NCBI GenBank assembly: GCA_019096065.1
Contig: JAGUCH010000002.1
Coordinates: 1,128,501 to 1,192,500 of the forward strand
Length of the DNA stretch: 64,000 nucleotides
Direction: 5' to 3'
From: Paracyclopina nana
Lineage: Eukaryota > Arthropoda > Copepoda > Cyclopoida > Cyclopettidae
Shown here piece after piece: positions 55,300 through 64,000 of the stretch; position 1 is the first letter of the stretch, and the number at the start of each line of letters is the position of its first letter. The position numbers and the translations under genes are program-made. The notes under the pieces are model-generated. The model made no database searches and had not been told where the DNA came from. It worked only from the letters and a program-made list of their open reading frames with translations.

Positions 55300-56428
55300 A
55301 GGAATACAGGAAATTTGAGTGTATTCGTTTTACGTAGCTCGTAGATGTAGCCTTGAAACCTTCCAGAAATGTATCGAAAATACTTTTGGAATTGACGTAG
55401 AAGCCCACACAGCAGTCAAAAAGCACGAATTTATGCAGGAACGCTTGTAGAGATTAGCCAATAAAAACTACTCTTACTGTCATTATAAGCCTCTGTTAAT
55501 AGAACACCCAGAATGGCCCAGACTAATCCTTTTGTTGCTCTTTTAAGCCAAATAAACACATTAACACACAAAATACGCTCCCTTGCCACACATTTTCGTC
55601 TTTTTCATGCTGTGACAATCATACGTGGGGAAAACGTATAATAACTAATGACTCCAGTTCATTTGACGGAAAAAGTCAAAATTGGGAAAAAGCAGTATCG
55701 GAATTTTGCATAATTATTGACTATTCAAAAACAATAGTAGTTATAGCAAATTTAATGTTTTGCTACAATATCATATATTTTTTAAAAATATTTAGCTTTT
55801 GCAGGTGAATCGAAGCCTTGAGTGACTTTTGCCATAATTAAGTCCACTGTTTAAAGCGTCAAACACATTAATAACGTCACACCTACTAAATAAATAAGAT
55901 GACATTAGTCATGTCTGCCATTGCCGGCTCTTACTGCTTTTAAGCAAGCCAATTTTGGCATATTTTTTATAGTTAGAAATCATTATTTTTATGCTTAGTT
56001 AATTTTTGCAAAATTATCCATTTTGTCAAAAATGTGAAATCTAAGCTTAGAAAGTTATGACTCATAGAGTGTAAAATTTCCATCCGAAAAATTGATTGTG
56101 AAATATTTTTATGCTTTTTGAATTCAATTGAGATGTGAAAAAATACTCTAACGCCTTTGAAATCTGACACCATGACTGGTATTTCACACTTTAATTAAGT
56201 GTGGGCAAAAAGGGACTTTTATCTCCTCTATTTTAAGTGAAGAATATTTAAAAATTAAAAATCCAAAAATCGTTAGAATTGGAGCTTTGGCTAAAGAATT
56301 AACTACCCAAGAAGGCTGTGGCTAAAAATGGAATTTTAGGCTTGATTCCAACCGATTTGTAAGCAATTTCAGCCATTTTTCCGCCTTTCCTAACAAAAGT
56401 CGATTTCTAGATTTAGACCTTGCAAAAA
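55300..56428. other. AT-rich intergenic region, no feature seen
   Basis: About 1.1 kb with no coding or repeat signal recognised. It should contain the promoter of the small peptide gene that follows. Confidence 0.4.
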
Positions 56429-57368
56429 ATGTGGATTTCGCAATTGTTCGTCTTTTTAGGCTTTTACTGCGCTTTCTGTCAAATTGGACAAGGTAAAAAA
56501 TAAACATAATAAGGGTAAATATATAAAGTTCCGCAACTTTCGGAGTAAATGAGATTTCGGATCAAACGAGCCAACATTTTTGAGGCATGCATCATTTATT
56601 TATGTAAGTATCTGTGCTGCATAAACTCCGAAAATTGTGGGACACTCTGTATTTGTAAATATTGAAAAAAATAATTTTTTTAAAAGGTGCTCAAGAAGAA
56701 GCAGTGAAGCCTGATGACATGATCAGAAGTCGTTTTGCTGACCTGGAAAAGCCCAACTTGAACGCTCCACCTGTAAGTCACTTGGGCTGTGTTCAGCTGC
56801 AAAATATGGGCGACATTTTGGCAAAATATTAAGATGCAAAATGTGTGCCCAATTTGCTTGAAAGTACAAAAGGATCATTTGTAGCTACACCTTTTGGCAA
56901 ATTTTGGAAAATCACATTTTTTAGAATTGGTCAAAATAAAATATAAAAAAATGATTTTCAACTCATGGCTGACATTTTGGCAAAATATTGATGCTACAAT
57001 CTTACTAAAAATTGCTTGAAAACCGATAATATTATCTGCTTTTACACAGTTAAGCTCATTTTGGCCAGAAAATGTGAACAAGTCGATAGAAATGGGCTTG
57101 AATTGGCTTTTTTCGCGCAACACTTTTCCAAAATATCGCTCATTATCAGTCAGGTGAACAGGGCCTTGTTTTTAGTTTAAAACTATTTTTCAAAGCGTGT
57201 AATTTACAGTTGTCTCTATTGCAGGATCCACCTAACAAGTCATTTTTCAAATCTGTGGGGAATGGGATCAAAAGTGCGGCCAAAAGTATGTGGAGAGGTG
57301 CCAGAGCTTTCTGGTCATATGGCAGATCCCTCCTGTCAAAAATACCCAGGCTTTTTGGAAAAAAGTGA
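56429..57368 (+). CDS. Candidate antimicrobial-type peptide precursor (97 residues)
   Basis: The three exons are 56429-56492, 56687-56772 and 57225-57368, with GT-AG junctions and matching phases. Exon 1 encodes a signal peptide (MWISQLFVFLGFYCAFC). Exon 2 encodes an acidic spacer (AQEEAVKPDDMIRS...). Exon 3 encodes a Lys/Arg-rich, Trp/Phe-containing segment of about 45 residues with almost no acidic residues (it opens with one Asp), beginning DPPNKSFFKS and ending in GKK. The periodic placing of basic and hydrophobic residues suggests an amphipathic helix. Signal, acidic propiece, cationic C-terminus is the usual plan of linear antimicrobial or venom peptide precursors. GKK at the end could give C-terminal amidation after trimming. 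No named family was recognised. Intron 2 holds a family A element. Confidence 0.6.
56785..57172 (+). repeat. Inverted-repeat element family A, copy in intron 2 of the peptide gene
   Basis: The left end GGGCTGTGTTCAGCTGCAAA with GGGCGACATTTTGGCAAAA mirrors the right end read in reverse (AGGCCCTGTTCACCTGACTG with GAGCGATATTTTGGAAAAG). The terminal inverted repeats are about 45 bp and imperfect. No ORF. Confidence 0.7.
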
Positions 57369-57504
57369 CCACCAAAACCTACTGTGTAATTTTTTTAAAA
57401 AATACTCTCCATTCAGCCAAGTTTGAAAAAAAAACCATTTTTAACCTGATTTCTTTTATTGCTAAGTCAGCTGATGTATGATGTTTAAAGATGTAATGTT
57501 TTAA

Positions 57505-57700
57505 AAATGTAGCGCAAAAACAGCAAATTCAAGCCAATTTCCATCGACTTTGCCACATTTTTTGGCCAAAATGAGCTGTGTAACAACAGATAATATTATC
57601 GTTTTTCAAGCAATTTTTAGCAAGATTGTAGCATTAATATTTTACCAAAACGTCAGCCAAACTAGCAAAAAATTCTTATTTTTATTTTGATGCATTCAAA
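57505..57700 (-). repeat. Inverted-repeat element family A, partial copy downstream of the peptide gene
   Basis: Read in reverse it matches about 56950-57120 at high identity (CAGATAATATTATC, CAAGCAATTTTTAG, AAGATTGTAGCAT). With the intronic copy it forms an inverted pair around the last exon of the peptide gene. Confidence 0.7.
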
Positions 57701-58818
57701 AATATGTATTTGCATGCCAAGATTTTTTAAGGATTTAAAATAGACGTGAAATTGGCAATAGCCCGAATTTGGATAGGCAAAAAGAGAGGAGTGACTTTCG
57801 ACATCGAATTTATTTTCTTTCATAATAATTGACCATGAAGATAAAAGTAAAAATCAACAAACAATAAACGGCACTATCACAAAGTCGGTTGGTTGCTTTG
57901 TCGTATACTTAGTATGAGGGATATAAGTGTTGGTTGTTGATCAATTCAGCAGGGACAGAATCCCCACCAGCAATTAATGTTCTTGTTTTTGGTATACATA
58001 ATAATAATAATAAATAATTGAATGATGTTCACGAGGAGGAGTTGGAGTACAATCAATTATTATCTGAGCCAAGATAACAAACAAAATTAAGTGTAGTTTT
58101 TTTCTCTCTTCTTCTCTTTGCGGAATGATTGAAAAAGGGTTCAAATCGCATATGTAGCAAGTAATTGTTGTGCAAGAATTACAATATATATATAGATATA
58201 TGGTAGTACCCTTTTTGAACAGTAGTAGTTTTTAGTAGTAGTAGAAAAGGGGCGGGCGTGTGGTTGTGGGCGTGTTGCGGCGTGGAGGGCGGGGCAAGTC
58301 GTGTGTAGGTGTAGTGATTTAATAATAATAATAATCGTTGTAATTATGCTCTTTTTGCTGTGTTTTCCTTACATGTTCAATAACACCCAAAATTTTGCTG
58401 TTGTCGACTCGTCTCAATTCCACTGAATCATTGATCTTGTAAATATATCTTGTTGTGGTATATAATGATTATTCGTAGAAGAGATGATGATGATAATAGT
58501 AATTGTAGTTATTAGTAGTAGTTGTATATGTTAATTAGTTGTAGTAGTACACAGAGAAACAGGCACCATTGAGATAGAATTTAATGTTCTTTGATTGGAT
58601 CGAAATTTTTCAGGAAGAAGAATTCGCATTGGGTTTTTTCTCGTCGGGTGGGCGGGCGGTTGGTGGGGCGGGCAAGAAAAGTGGTGGCGGTTGGTGGGGC
58701 TTGTTAACAATTCACATTCAAATAGGTTTTTTGGCGGCTTTCCCTTCTTCGGCAATAATAGAGTAATTTTTAAACAGGGCTTTTGTTGTTGGTCTGCTTA
58801 GCGAATTTTTTCCATTAT

Positions 58819-58855
<37 letters not shown>

Positions 58856-58954
58856 GGTGTGTAATTCTCCAACAACAAGAAAAAGGAAATTCTTCTTTTT
58901 TGCAGGATATCGTAATAGGACACCATTCATTCTAGGTCGGGACGACAACCATAT
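57701..58954 (-). other. Probable long 3' UTR / flank of calcineurin A with microsatellites
   Basis: No coding signal. Contains (ATA)n near 58000, a GC-rich GGGCGTG-type stretch at 58246-58300, TAGTAG runs (58225-58245 and 58505-58550) and (AAT)n at 58819-58852. Several AATAAA-like words in the minus direction could end the calcineurin transcript. Confidence 0.4.
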
Positions 58955-61900
58955 TTATCCATTGGAATTATTAGCTTTGGATTCGCCGTTACCGCCGCCG
59001 CCACCGGCCGCGCTGCCGCCGTCTGCCCCGCTGCCCGACTCGTCGGGGGTCGAGGGGGCGTCTTTGCGGGGCGGCATGCGCTCGTTGGGCAAGTCCAGAC
59101 CCTGGAATAATCACAATTGAAGCCTTATCATTCGCAAGAAAACTTAAAAGTAGATCTGCCGTCAGATGGCGCCACCGAAATGTAAGGTCAAAGTACCAGA
59201 AGTGGATTTACTAATTAGAAGAGCGTTTTGGCGTTTTTCACTGGCGAGTGGCGGATTTGGTTAGTTCAAGCCTCGTCACTCAAGTTATTTCAGTTTTCTC
59301 TTTAGCATGAATTAAGGCATTTTTTCACCACTTTTTCTGATGGCGCCACCGTAGTGGAAATGGCCGAGTTACCAGAAGTGGATTTTTTGCTAAATGAGCC
59401 ATTTTGGCGTTTTTTACGGACAAGTGACCAAAATGGCTAGTTCAAGTCTAGTTATTCAAGTTTTTTCTTTCATTAATAATTTTTGGGCAATTTATAATTA
59501 TAAGTCTTGTTTTTTTATGCTCAGGAATTGATAAACAAAAATAGTAATAATTACCTTAGCCTCGGCGAATGAGGTGATCTTGTGATTAGGCGAAAATCCT
59601 TGTAAAGCTGCAATGAAAGAAAGCATAATTAGAAAAAGCCTCCCAAATTCACTGCGTGATAAAAATGTTAATTGTGTTGTTAATCATTCAGAGCAAAAAT
59701 GGGCAATAACATTGTAATAAAAAGTGTAGTAGCATCAAAAACTTCCATAGGCCCAATCAAAACATTTAGTTCAGTGTTTCGCCGCTATGCTATAGGGTGG
59801 CGCCACCTTACAAAGGTACCAGGCTTCAAATTGTCACTTGAACTTTGGGCGTTTTTGGTGAGCGTTTGGCCAAGAATTTTTTTTAGAAAATGTAATTTAA
59901 ATTGAATTTTGATCAGGCCTTGTGATTTTTAAAAAAGGATATTAGCTCAGTTAGTTTAGGCTCACCAACTACTGAGGTAGAAATGTTAATGCCCATGACT
60001 GCCACATGCTCAAGAGCTGGCCGAAAAATAGTAACAATAATGAATGGAGAAGAATGGATAGCTCCCAAGGGACTTACCGAGGCTAAGGGAAGCCTTTCCT
60101 CCAGACAAGGCTCCCAAGGGAAGAGCTCCAGTAGGAGTGAGGCCTTTCAACTGTAGAACAGATTCAGATTCCTCCCTAGAAGAGCAAATAATTAAAGCAT
60201 ATGGTAAACTGATCATCGCATGAAATGTTTCAAGTTTCCCGCCAAAAGTTCATACCATCCAGCCAAGCTTTTGCAGCCGCTAGTGCTTAATAAAAGCGCC
60301 AGCTGACTCAGTTGGTTTTGCCAGAAAAGCCATCCCGTCCCACTTTTAACAAGTAACTCTGATTTTCGCCCAACAACCCAAAAATGTTGCGAAAACGAGA
60401 CTTGCAAGGAATTTTGATTTGCAACAAATCAATTTTGTCGCCATAAGCAAAAAAAGCACTTTTAAACTTAATTTGTGCTTTTAAAAGCAGCTAACGGCCT
60501 GTTAAAAGTCAGCCCTGGCGGAATCAGCCAAAGCGATAACTTGAGCATAACGCCAAATTTTTCAATGACGCGCCCATGTGCAGTACTCTCTTCATGTACG
60601 ACTCTGCGTTGTTGCAAGGCAAAATTGAAAGGTGTAAATTGTTTACCTAAGAACAGAGAAGACTCTTGCCATTTTACCAATAGCCCTAATCTTGTTTCGG
60701 ATAACTTCTTTCCTCTCACTCGCTTGTGCTGAAACGAGAAAAGTTTGCTGTAGTGAGTCGAGGCAAAAAATATGATGCAACAACTGCTAGTAGTAGTATA
60801 TATTGTAGGGAATCCAATAATATCGATGTTGTTGTTTGTTTCTCGAGCTCTAAGAAATACCAACATTCTTTTTTTTTGGTTTTTTGGTGTCCAGGAGAGC
60901 AGCCTGTTAGTAAAATAGTAGCAGCATAACATACTATATCGTTGTCATTTCACAATATATGCATTTATGGTGTGTATATACCTCGTTTTTAGTGTATTTT
61001 CATGCTTTAGTTTAGTTACTATATGAAATGATGCATGTACGCAAGAGAAATTCCTGCATTCCAATCTACTATGCAAATGGTGATTACGTAATCATAGAGT
61101 GCTGCAGCAACATCAACAAGGTGGGCTAGCTCTGTGCACGGATTTTTCACGGTTACCATGTAACGGCTCTCACGAAATTTATTTTGAGAGTTTGATCACG
61201 AAATTTGTTTATAGAGCTTGATCAGCCTAAGGATGCTGCATAACGGTTTAAGAAACTCCTTAATACATACACTCCTTAAAAAAGTAAGCCATAACCGTTT
61301 TGTTGGCGGAAACAATTCTGAGGTTGCTTCAAAACCGACTCAAGGCTTTAATAAAAAACCCTTGAAACCTAGCATTGAACAACTTGATAAACAAGTCTTG
61401 GCCGTTTCAAAACATGGCTATTTCATCTAAAAACCGTTACGTGGTGCCCATCAAAAAGCAGCGTACGGAACGAGCCGACAGCAGCGCTGCACGTGCTTTC
61501 CGGAAAAAAGGAGGCCCAATAAATGAGTTCATCTAGGATTACATTATTATGATGCTGATGAAAATGGAGAGAAACTGAGCTACGACTGCCATGACAGCTG
61601 TCATACCAAAAAACACCTAATATAATAATATGTGGAACATAAACATTCCAATCCGGAAAAAGCATATCATGGTCAAATCGCCTAATACATAATGTGAAAT
61701 CAAAAAGAAAGCACACACTCAACTCAGTGTAATTATACATGAGTCATAAGCTCTCAGGTGGCAAAAAACAATAGCAGCAATAAAAAGTCGTTAACTTGGG
61801 TGAGTGAAAGACAGAGCAAGGCTGAAGGGAAGACAACACAGCAGCTTTGTTTTTGGCGGCAGCAATTAACTGTGGTAGTAAAAACCACTTTCTTTCACGA

Positions 61901-63863
61901 ACTAAACGAAACATTTGCTTTTTTAAAAGCGTTTTAAAGGTCGCCCTCTCTAAATCTAAATACAGAAAGTCCCCGGAATTTCATCATAGTATTAGGTATG
62001 CAATCAGAGGGGAGCAAACTGCTTGGAAGTTGCAGTAATTAGAAGCAGTTTTCGAGGTTGACTTCTCATTTATGTCACGATGCAGAAAATATGAAAGCAG
62101 TTACACTTATCTACTACAAACATCGCACGAGAAACGTGTCAGATCAAATTTGTTTGTAAAAAACAACCACACTAAATGATGGCTTTCTCCGCAAGATGGC
62201 GCTCCACTCAGTAACGCATTTTAAAGTACTTTATTCATTTTTTTTGGGCGAATGCCACAAAACAACCATGAAGGTAACATTTAAAAGTGCACTGAGAAAT
62301 TGAGCCCTTTTTTGATGAAGCTTTCTAAATCAGATTAGGTTAATTAAAAAATGCCAAATAACGCCAACTTTGCTTTTAAAACAGTTGTTTCATTCTATCT
62401 TAGGCTGGTTCCTTATGCAACCTTTCGATCGTTACCAGGTAACGGCGTTTAAATACCCTTATGTAGTGAAAAGCCAGGTGTTACCACCTCTCAACTTCAA
62501 ATACCGTTACCTGGTAACGATCAAAAGGTTGCATAAAGATCCAGCCTTAGGTCACTAAATTAAACGGTCATGGTTATTTTGAGGCTGAACCAGGCCAATT
62601 TAACGAGATGAAAAAAAAGCATTTCGGTTTTCGGAGTGGCGCGAGAGGACTGGCTTTCTAAATTTAGTAGGTATATCAGACTGTCCTGCAGATGGGAAAA
62701 ATCTAGAGGACAGCCTGTATGCAAAGTGTACTACTATGGCAAATTACCAATGCTTCTGATTCTGGCCTTAGTCTTGCCGCCGCCGCCAGAGGCTGCTGCT
62801 GCTGCTGCTAAATTTGGTTGTCCTGAAATGTCTACCATACCTTTGGTAATCAATTTCCCTGCAGATGATTGATAACACAAACGAGGTTGTTTGCAGTGGG
62901 AGAAGTGGTAGTAGCAGACAGTAGTAGGATTTTGGAGAAATTAATGAAAAAGAGAAAAGTCCAAATCAATGGTTTTTTTCAAATATTTTTGCCATGCATT
63001 TTTGGCTTTCTTTTGTACACAAAGCGGAAAAAGCATAAGCTTATTGTTCTAACTTTCCTTCTTTGTTGCTATTTACAATTTTGAATTTTTCAGGCTGTTT
63101 TGAAGTGACTTTCTTTTTTTCAAATTGACGCAGATTGCCCTTCATTTTTCGATGGGATCGAGCCTAACTTTCTAAGGCTTATTATGAAGCAAATGTCCTT
63201 AGAGTCTCACATTAATCGAGCGGAGCGTTTTTGTAAAATATGCTCATTTTCAGCCAAAATGATTATTTTAGTTTTTTAAGCAAAAACCGACCATTTATCT
63301 CGGCTTGAAAATAACTTTACCTAAAAACAACGCACTATAGAGCACAAAAAAAGACTTTTTTCAATATTCATCGCTCCGCTCAAATAATCCGCGACTCCTT
63401 GGACATCTAACTTCGATTTCGCAGCAGAAAAAGTGAGAAAACTGCGGGACAATCTGCACGTACTTTTAGCTTTATGGTACATGGTATGTGCTTAAAGCAA
63501 CAAAAATAGTCATCAGTGCTCTGGCGTCGCCACTTAATTAATTAATTAAGTACCAACAACAATGATGATAAGTGCTGTAGTAGGGTCGAAGTAGAAGAAG
63601 TAGAAATGGAAAGAAAGAGGCTTTGTTGTGCGGTAAAATTAAATCAAAAAAGAAACGTGACCATCTGAAGAAGAAATCAAAGGCTGCCAACATTTACTTA
63701 TGGTATACCGCATACTTGGTATATGGTATAAATAGCTAAAACTAAGTATAACTGAATTTTAGCCCGATGATTTTCCTACCTTCAGTTTCGCCTGGTTCCT
63801 CGCCGTCCGACATGAGCTCGTCATCGGAGCAAATGTTGAGGACATTGACCAGCATCTCCGTAA
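58955..63863 (-). CDS. CanA: Calcineurin A (PP2B catalytic subunit), C-terminal part
   Basis: The exons in order are 63780-63863, optional 62748-62822, 60647-60728, 60078-60175, 59555-59607 and 58955-59101. The catalytic region lies outside the window to the right. [17 protein letters not shown] is the end of the calcineurin-B-binding region. 60647-60728 encodes the calmodulin-binding helix ([20 protein letters not shown], then LR). [19 protein letters not shown] follows. [20 protein letters not shown] and NERMPPR form the autoinhibitory segment. These match remembered animal calcineurin A closely. The enzyme is the Ca2+/calmodulin-activated Ser/Thr phosphatase that acts on NFAT and other substrates. 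The extreme C-terminus is Gly/Ser/Asn-rich and lineage-specific. All phases agree with or without the 75-nt exon. Confidence 0.95.
59163..59480 (-). repeat. Two-copy tandem repeat in the last calcineurin intron
   Basis: Units starting GATGGCGCCACCG at 59166 and 59339 share ACCAGAAGTGGATTT, TTTTGGCGTTTTT and GTTCAAG at corresponding places (period about 173 bp). A weaker third piece starts near 59797 (GGTGGCGCCACC). Confidence 0.6.
60236..60728 (-). repeat. Native copy of the segment duplicated in MRTF intron 7
   Basis: Contains the intact calmodulin-binding exon (60647-60728) plus ~400 bp of the following intron. It is collinear with 50758-51275. Confidence 0.7.
62399..62552. repeat. Fold-back (MITE-like) element in a calcineurin intron
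   Basis: Arms of about 55 bp (62399-62454 and 62497-62552) are inverted copies: TTATGCAACCTTTCGATCGT, then TACCAGGTAACG on the left, and the same in reverse on the right with few mismatches. The ~40-bp centre is unique. Confidence 0.8.
63185..63412 (-). repeat. Inverted-repeat element family B, full-length copy
   Basis: The left end AAATGTCCTTAGAGTCTCAC with TTAATCGAGCGGAGCG is mirrored by the right end in reverse (AGATGTCCAAGGAGTCGCGG with ATTATTTGAGCGGAGCG). Length is about 228 bp with no coding capacity. It lies in a calcineurin intron. Confidence 0.7.
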
Positions 63864-64000
63864 CTGAAAAGCAAATAGACGTCCAAAGTCAGGTACAATG
63901 CTCGTTCCGCCTCGGCACAGTGGTTAAAAATGCCGCTTTCACGCTCATCCCGAAAAAGTCGCGAAATTGACGTAGCACCTTTTTCTTATAGCCGTAAGCT

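Noticed and set aside
60468-60932. Minus-strand ORF of 154 codons over the calcineurin exon
   Set aside because: Only 60647-60728 of it is calcineurin exon; the rest is intron in another frame.
62636-62872. Plus-strand ORF with poly-Ala and poly-Pro
   Set aside because: Opposite strand of the calcineurin cassette exon; splice signals and phase fit the minus strand.
1-64000. CRISPR arrays, bacterial operons or ribosome-binding sites
   Set aside because: Introns throughout, animal gene families and poly(A) signals show a nuclear animal genome. Repeats here lack the regular spacer structure.

Overview
This window reads as part of an invertebrate animal genome, most likely an arthropod. The genes have short introns (often 50-100 bp, GT-AG). 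They encode animal proteins: MOB4/phocein, PRA1, IFT88, a myocardin-related transcription factor (MRTF), calcineurin A, a DEG/ENaC channel and XXYLT1. A secreted Gln-rich protein with two clip-like six-cysteine units ending in the arthropod-type CCRDPNYxDPWP sequence argues for an arthropod. The species cannot be named from this sequence.

Layout. 1-7089 is the right part of a Ty3/gypsy-type LTR element with gag (cut by the window edge), pro, pol, a long env and a complete 3' LTR. 7090-11300 is AT-rich intergenic DNA with copies of a short inverted-repeat element. 11301-15485 holds three plus-strand genes: a secreted tandem-FKBP protein, MOB4 and PRA1/RABAC1. 15548-16597 is a minus-strand WSCD-like sulfotransferase. 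17208-20585 is a large AT-hook/coiled-coil/Gln-rich nuclear protein whose 3' end is duplicated just downstream. 21160-24541 has two minus-strand genes: a Ser/Asp-rich nuclear protein and xyloside xylosyltransferase 1. 24952-36034 has a DEG/ENaC channel gene whose 4.8-kb last intron is full of repeats, flanked by two paralogous secreted-protein genes. 36273-38871 is a BCCT-type betaine/choline transporter, a family that is mainly prokaryotic. 39154-43705 is IFT88. 44976-45688 is a zinc-finger exon, 46121-51593 is MRTF, and 52387-54393 is the clip-like secreted protein. 56429-57368 encodes a 97-residue precursor of antimicrobial-peptide type. 58955-63863 is the C-terminal half of calcineurin A, running off the right edge.

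The most notable points are: (1) the small three-exon gene at 56429-57368 with a signal peptide, an acidic spacer and a cationic amphipathic C-terminus; (2) a 0.5-kb piece of calcineurin A containing its calmodulin-binding exon, present as a decayed copy in the last MRTF intron; (3) a phase-symmetric 75-nt candidate cassette exon in calcineurin A; (4) a 270-bp-arm palindrome of a tRNA-like element in MRTF; (5) an upstream ORF whose stop overlaps the main start codon (ATGA) in the coiled-coil gene; (6) a complete env ORF with furin site and transmembrane anchor; (7) a recurring CTCF-like motif. The genes do not form one pathway. Exon structures were worked out by eye from splice consensus, reading phase and remembered family sequences, with no alignment or transcript data.
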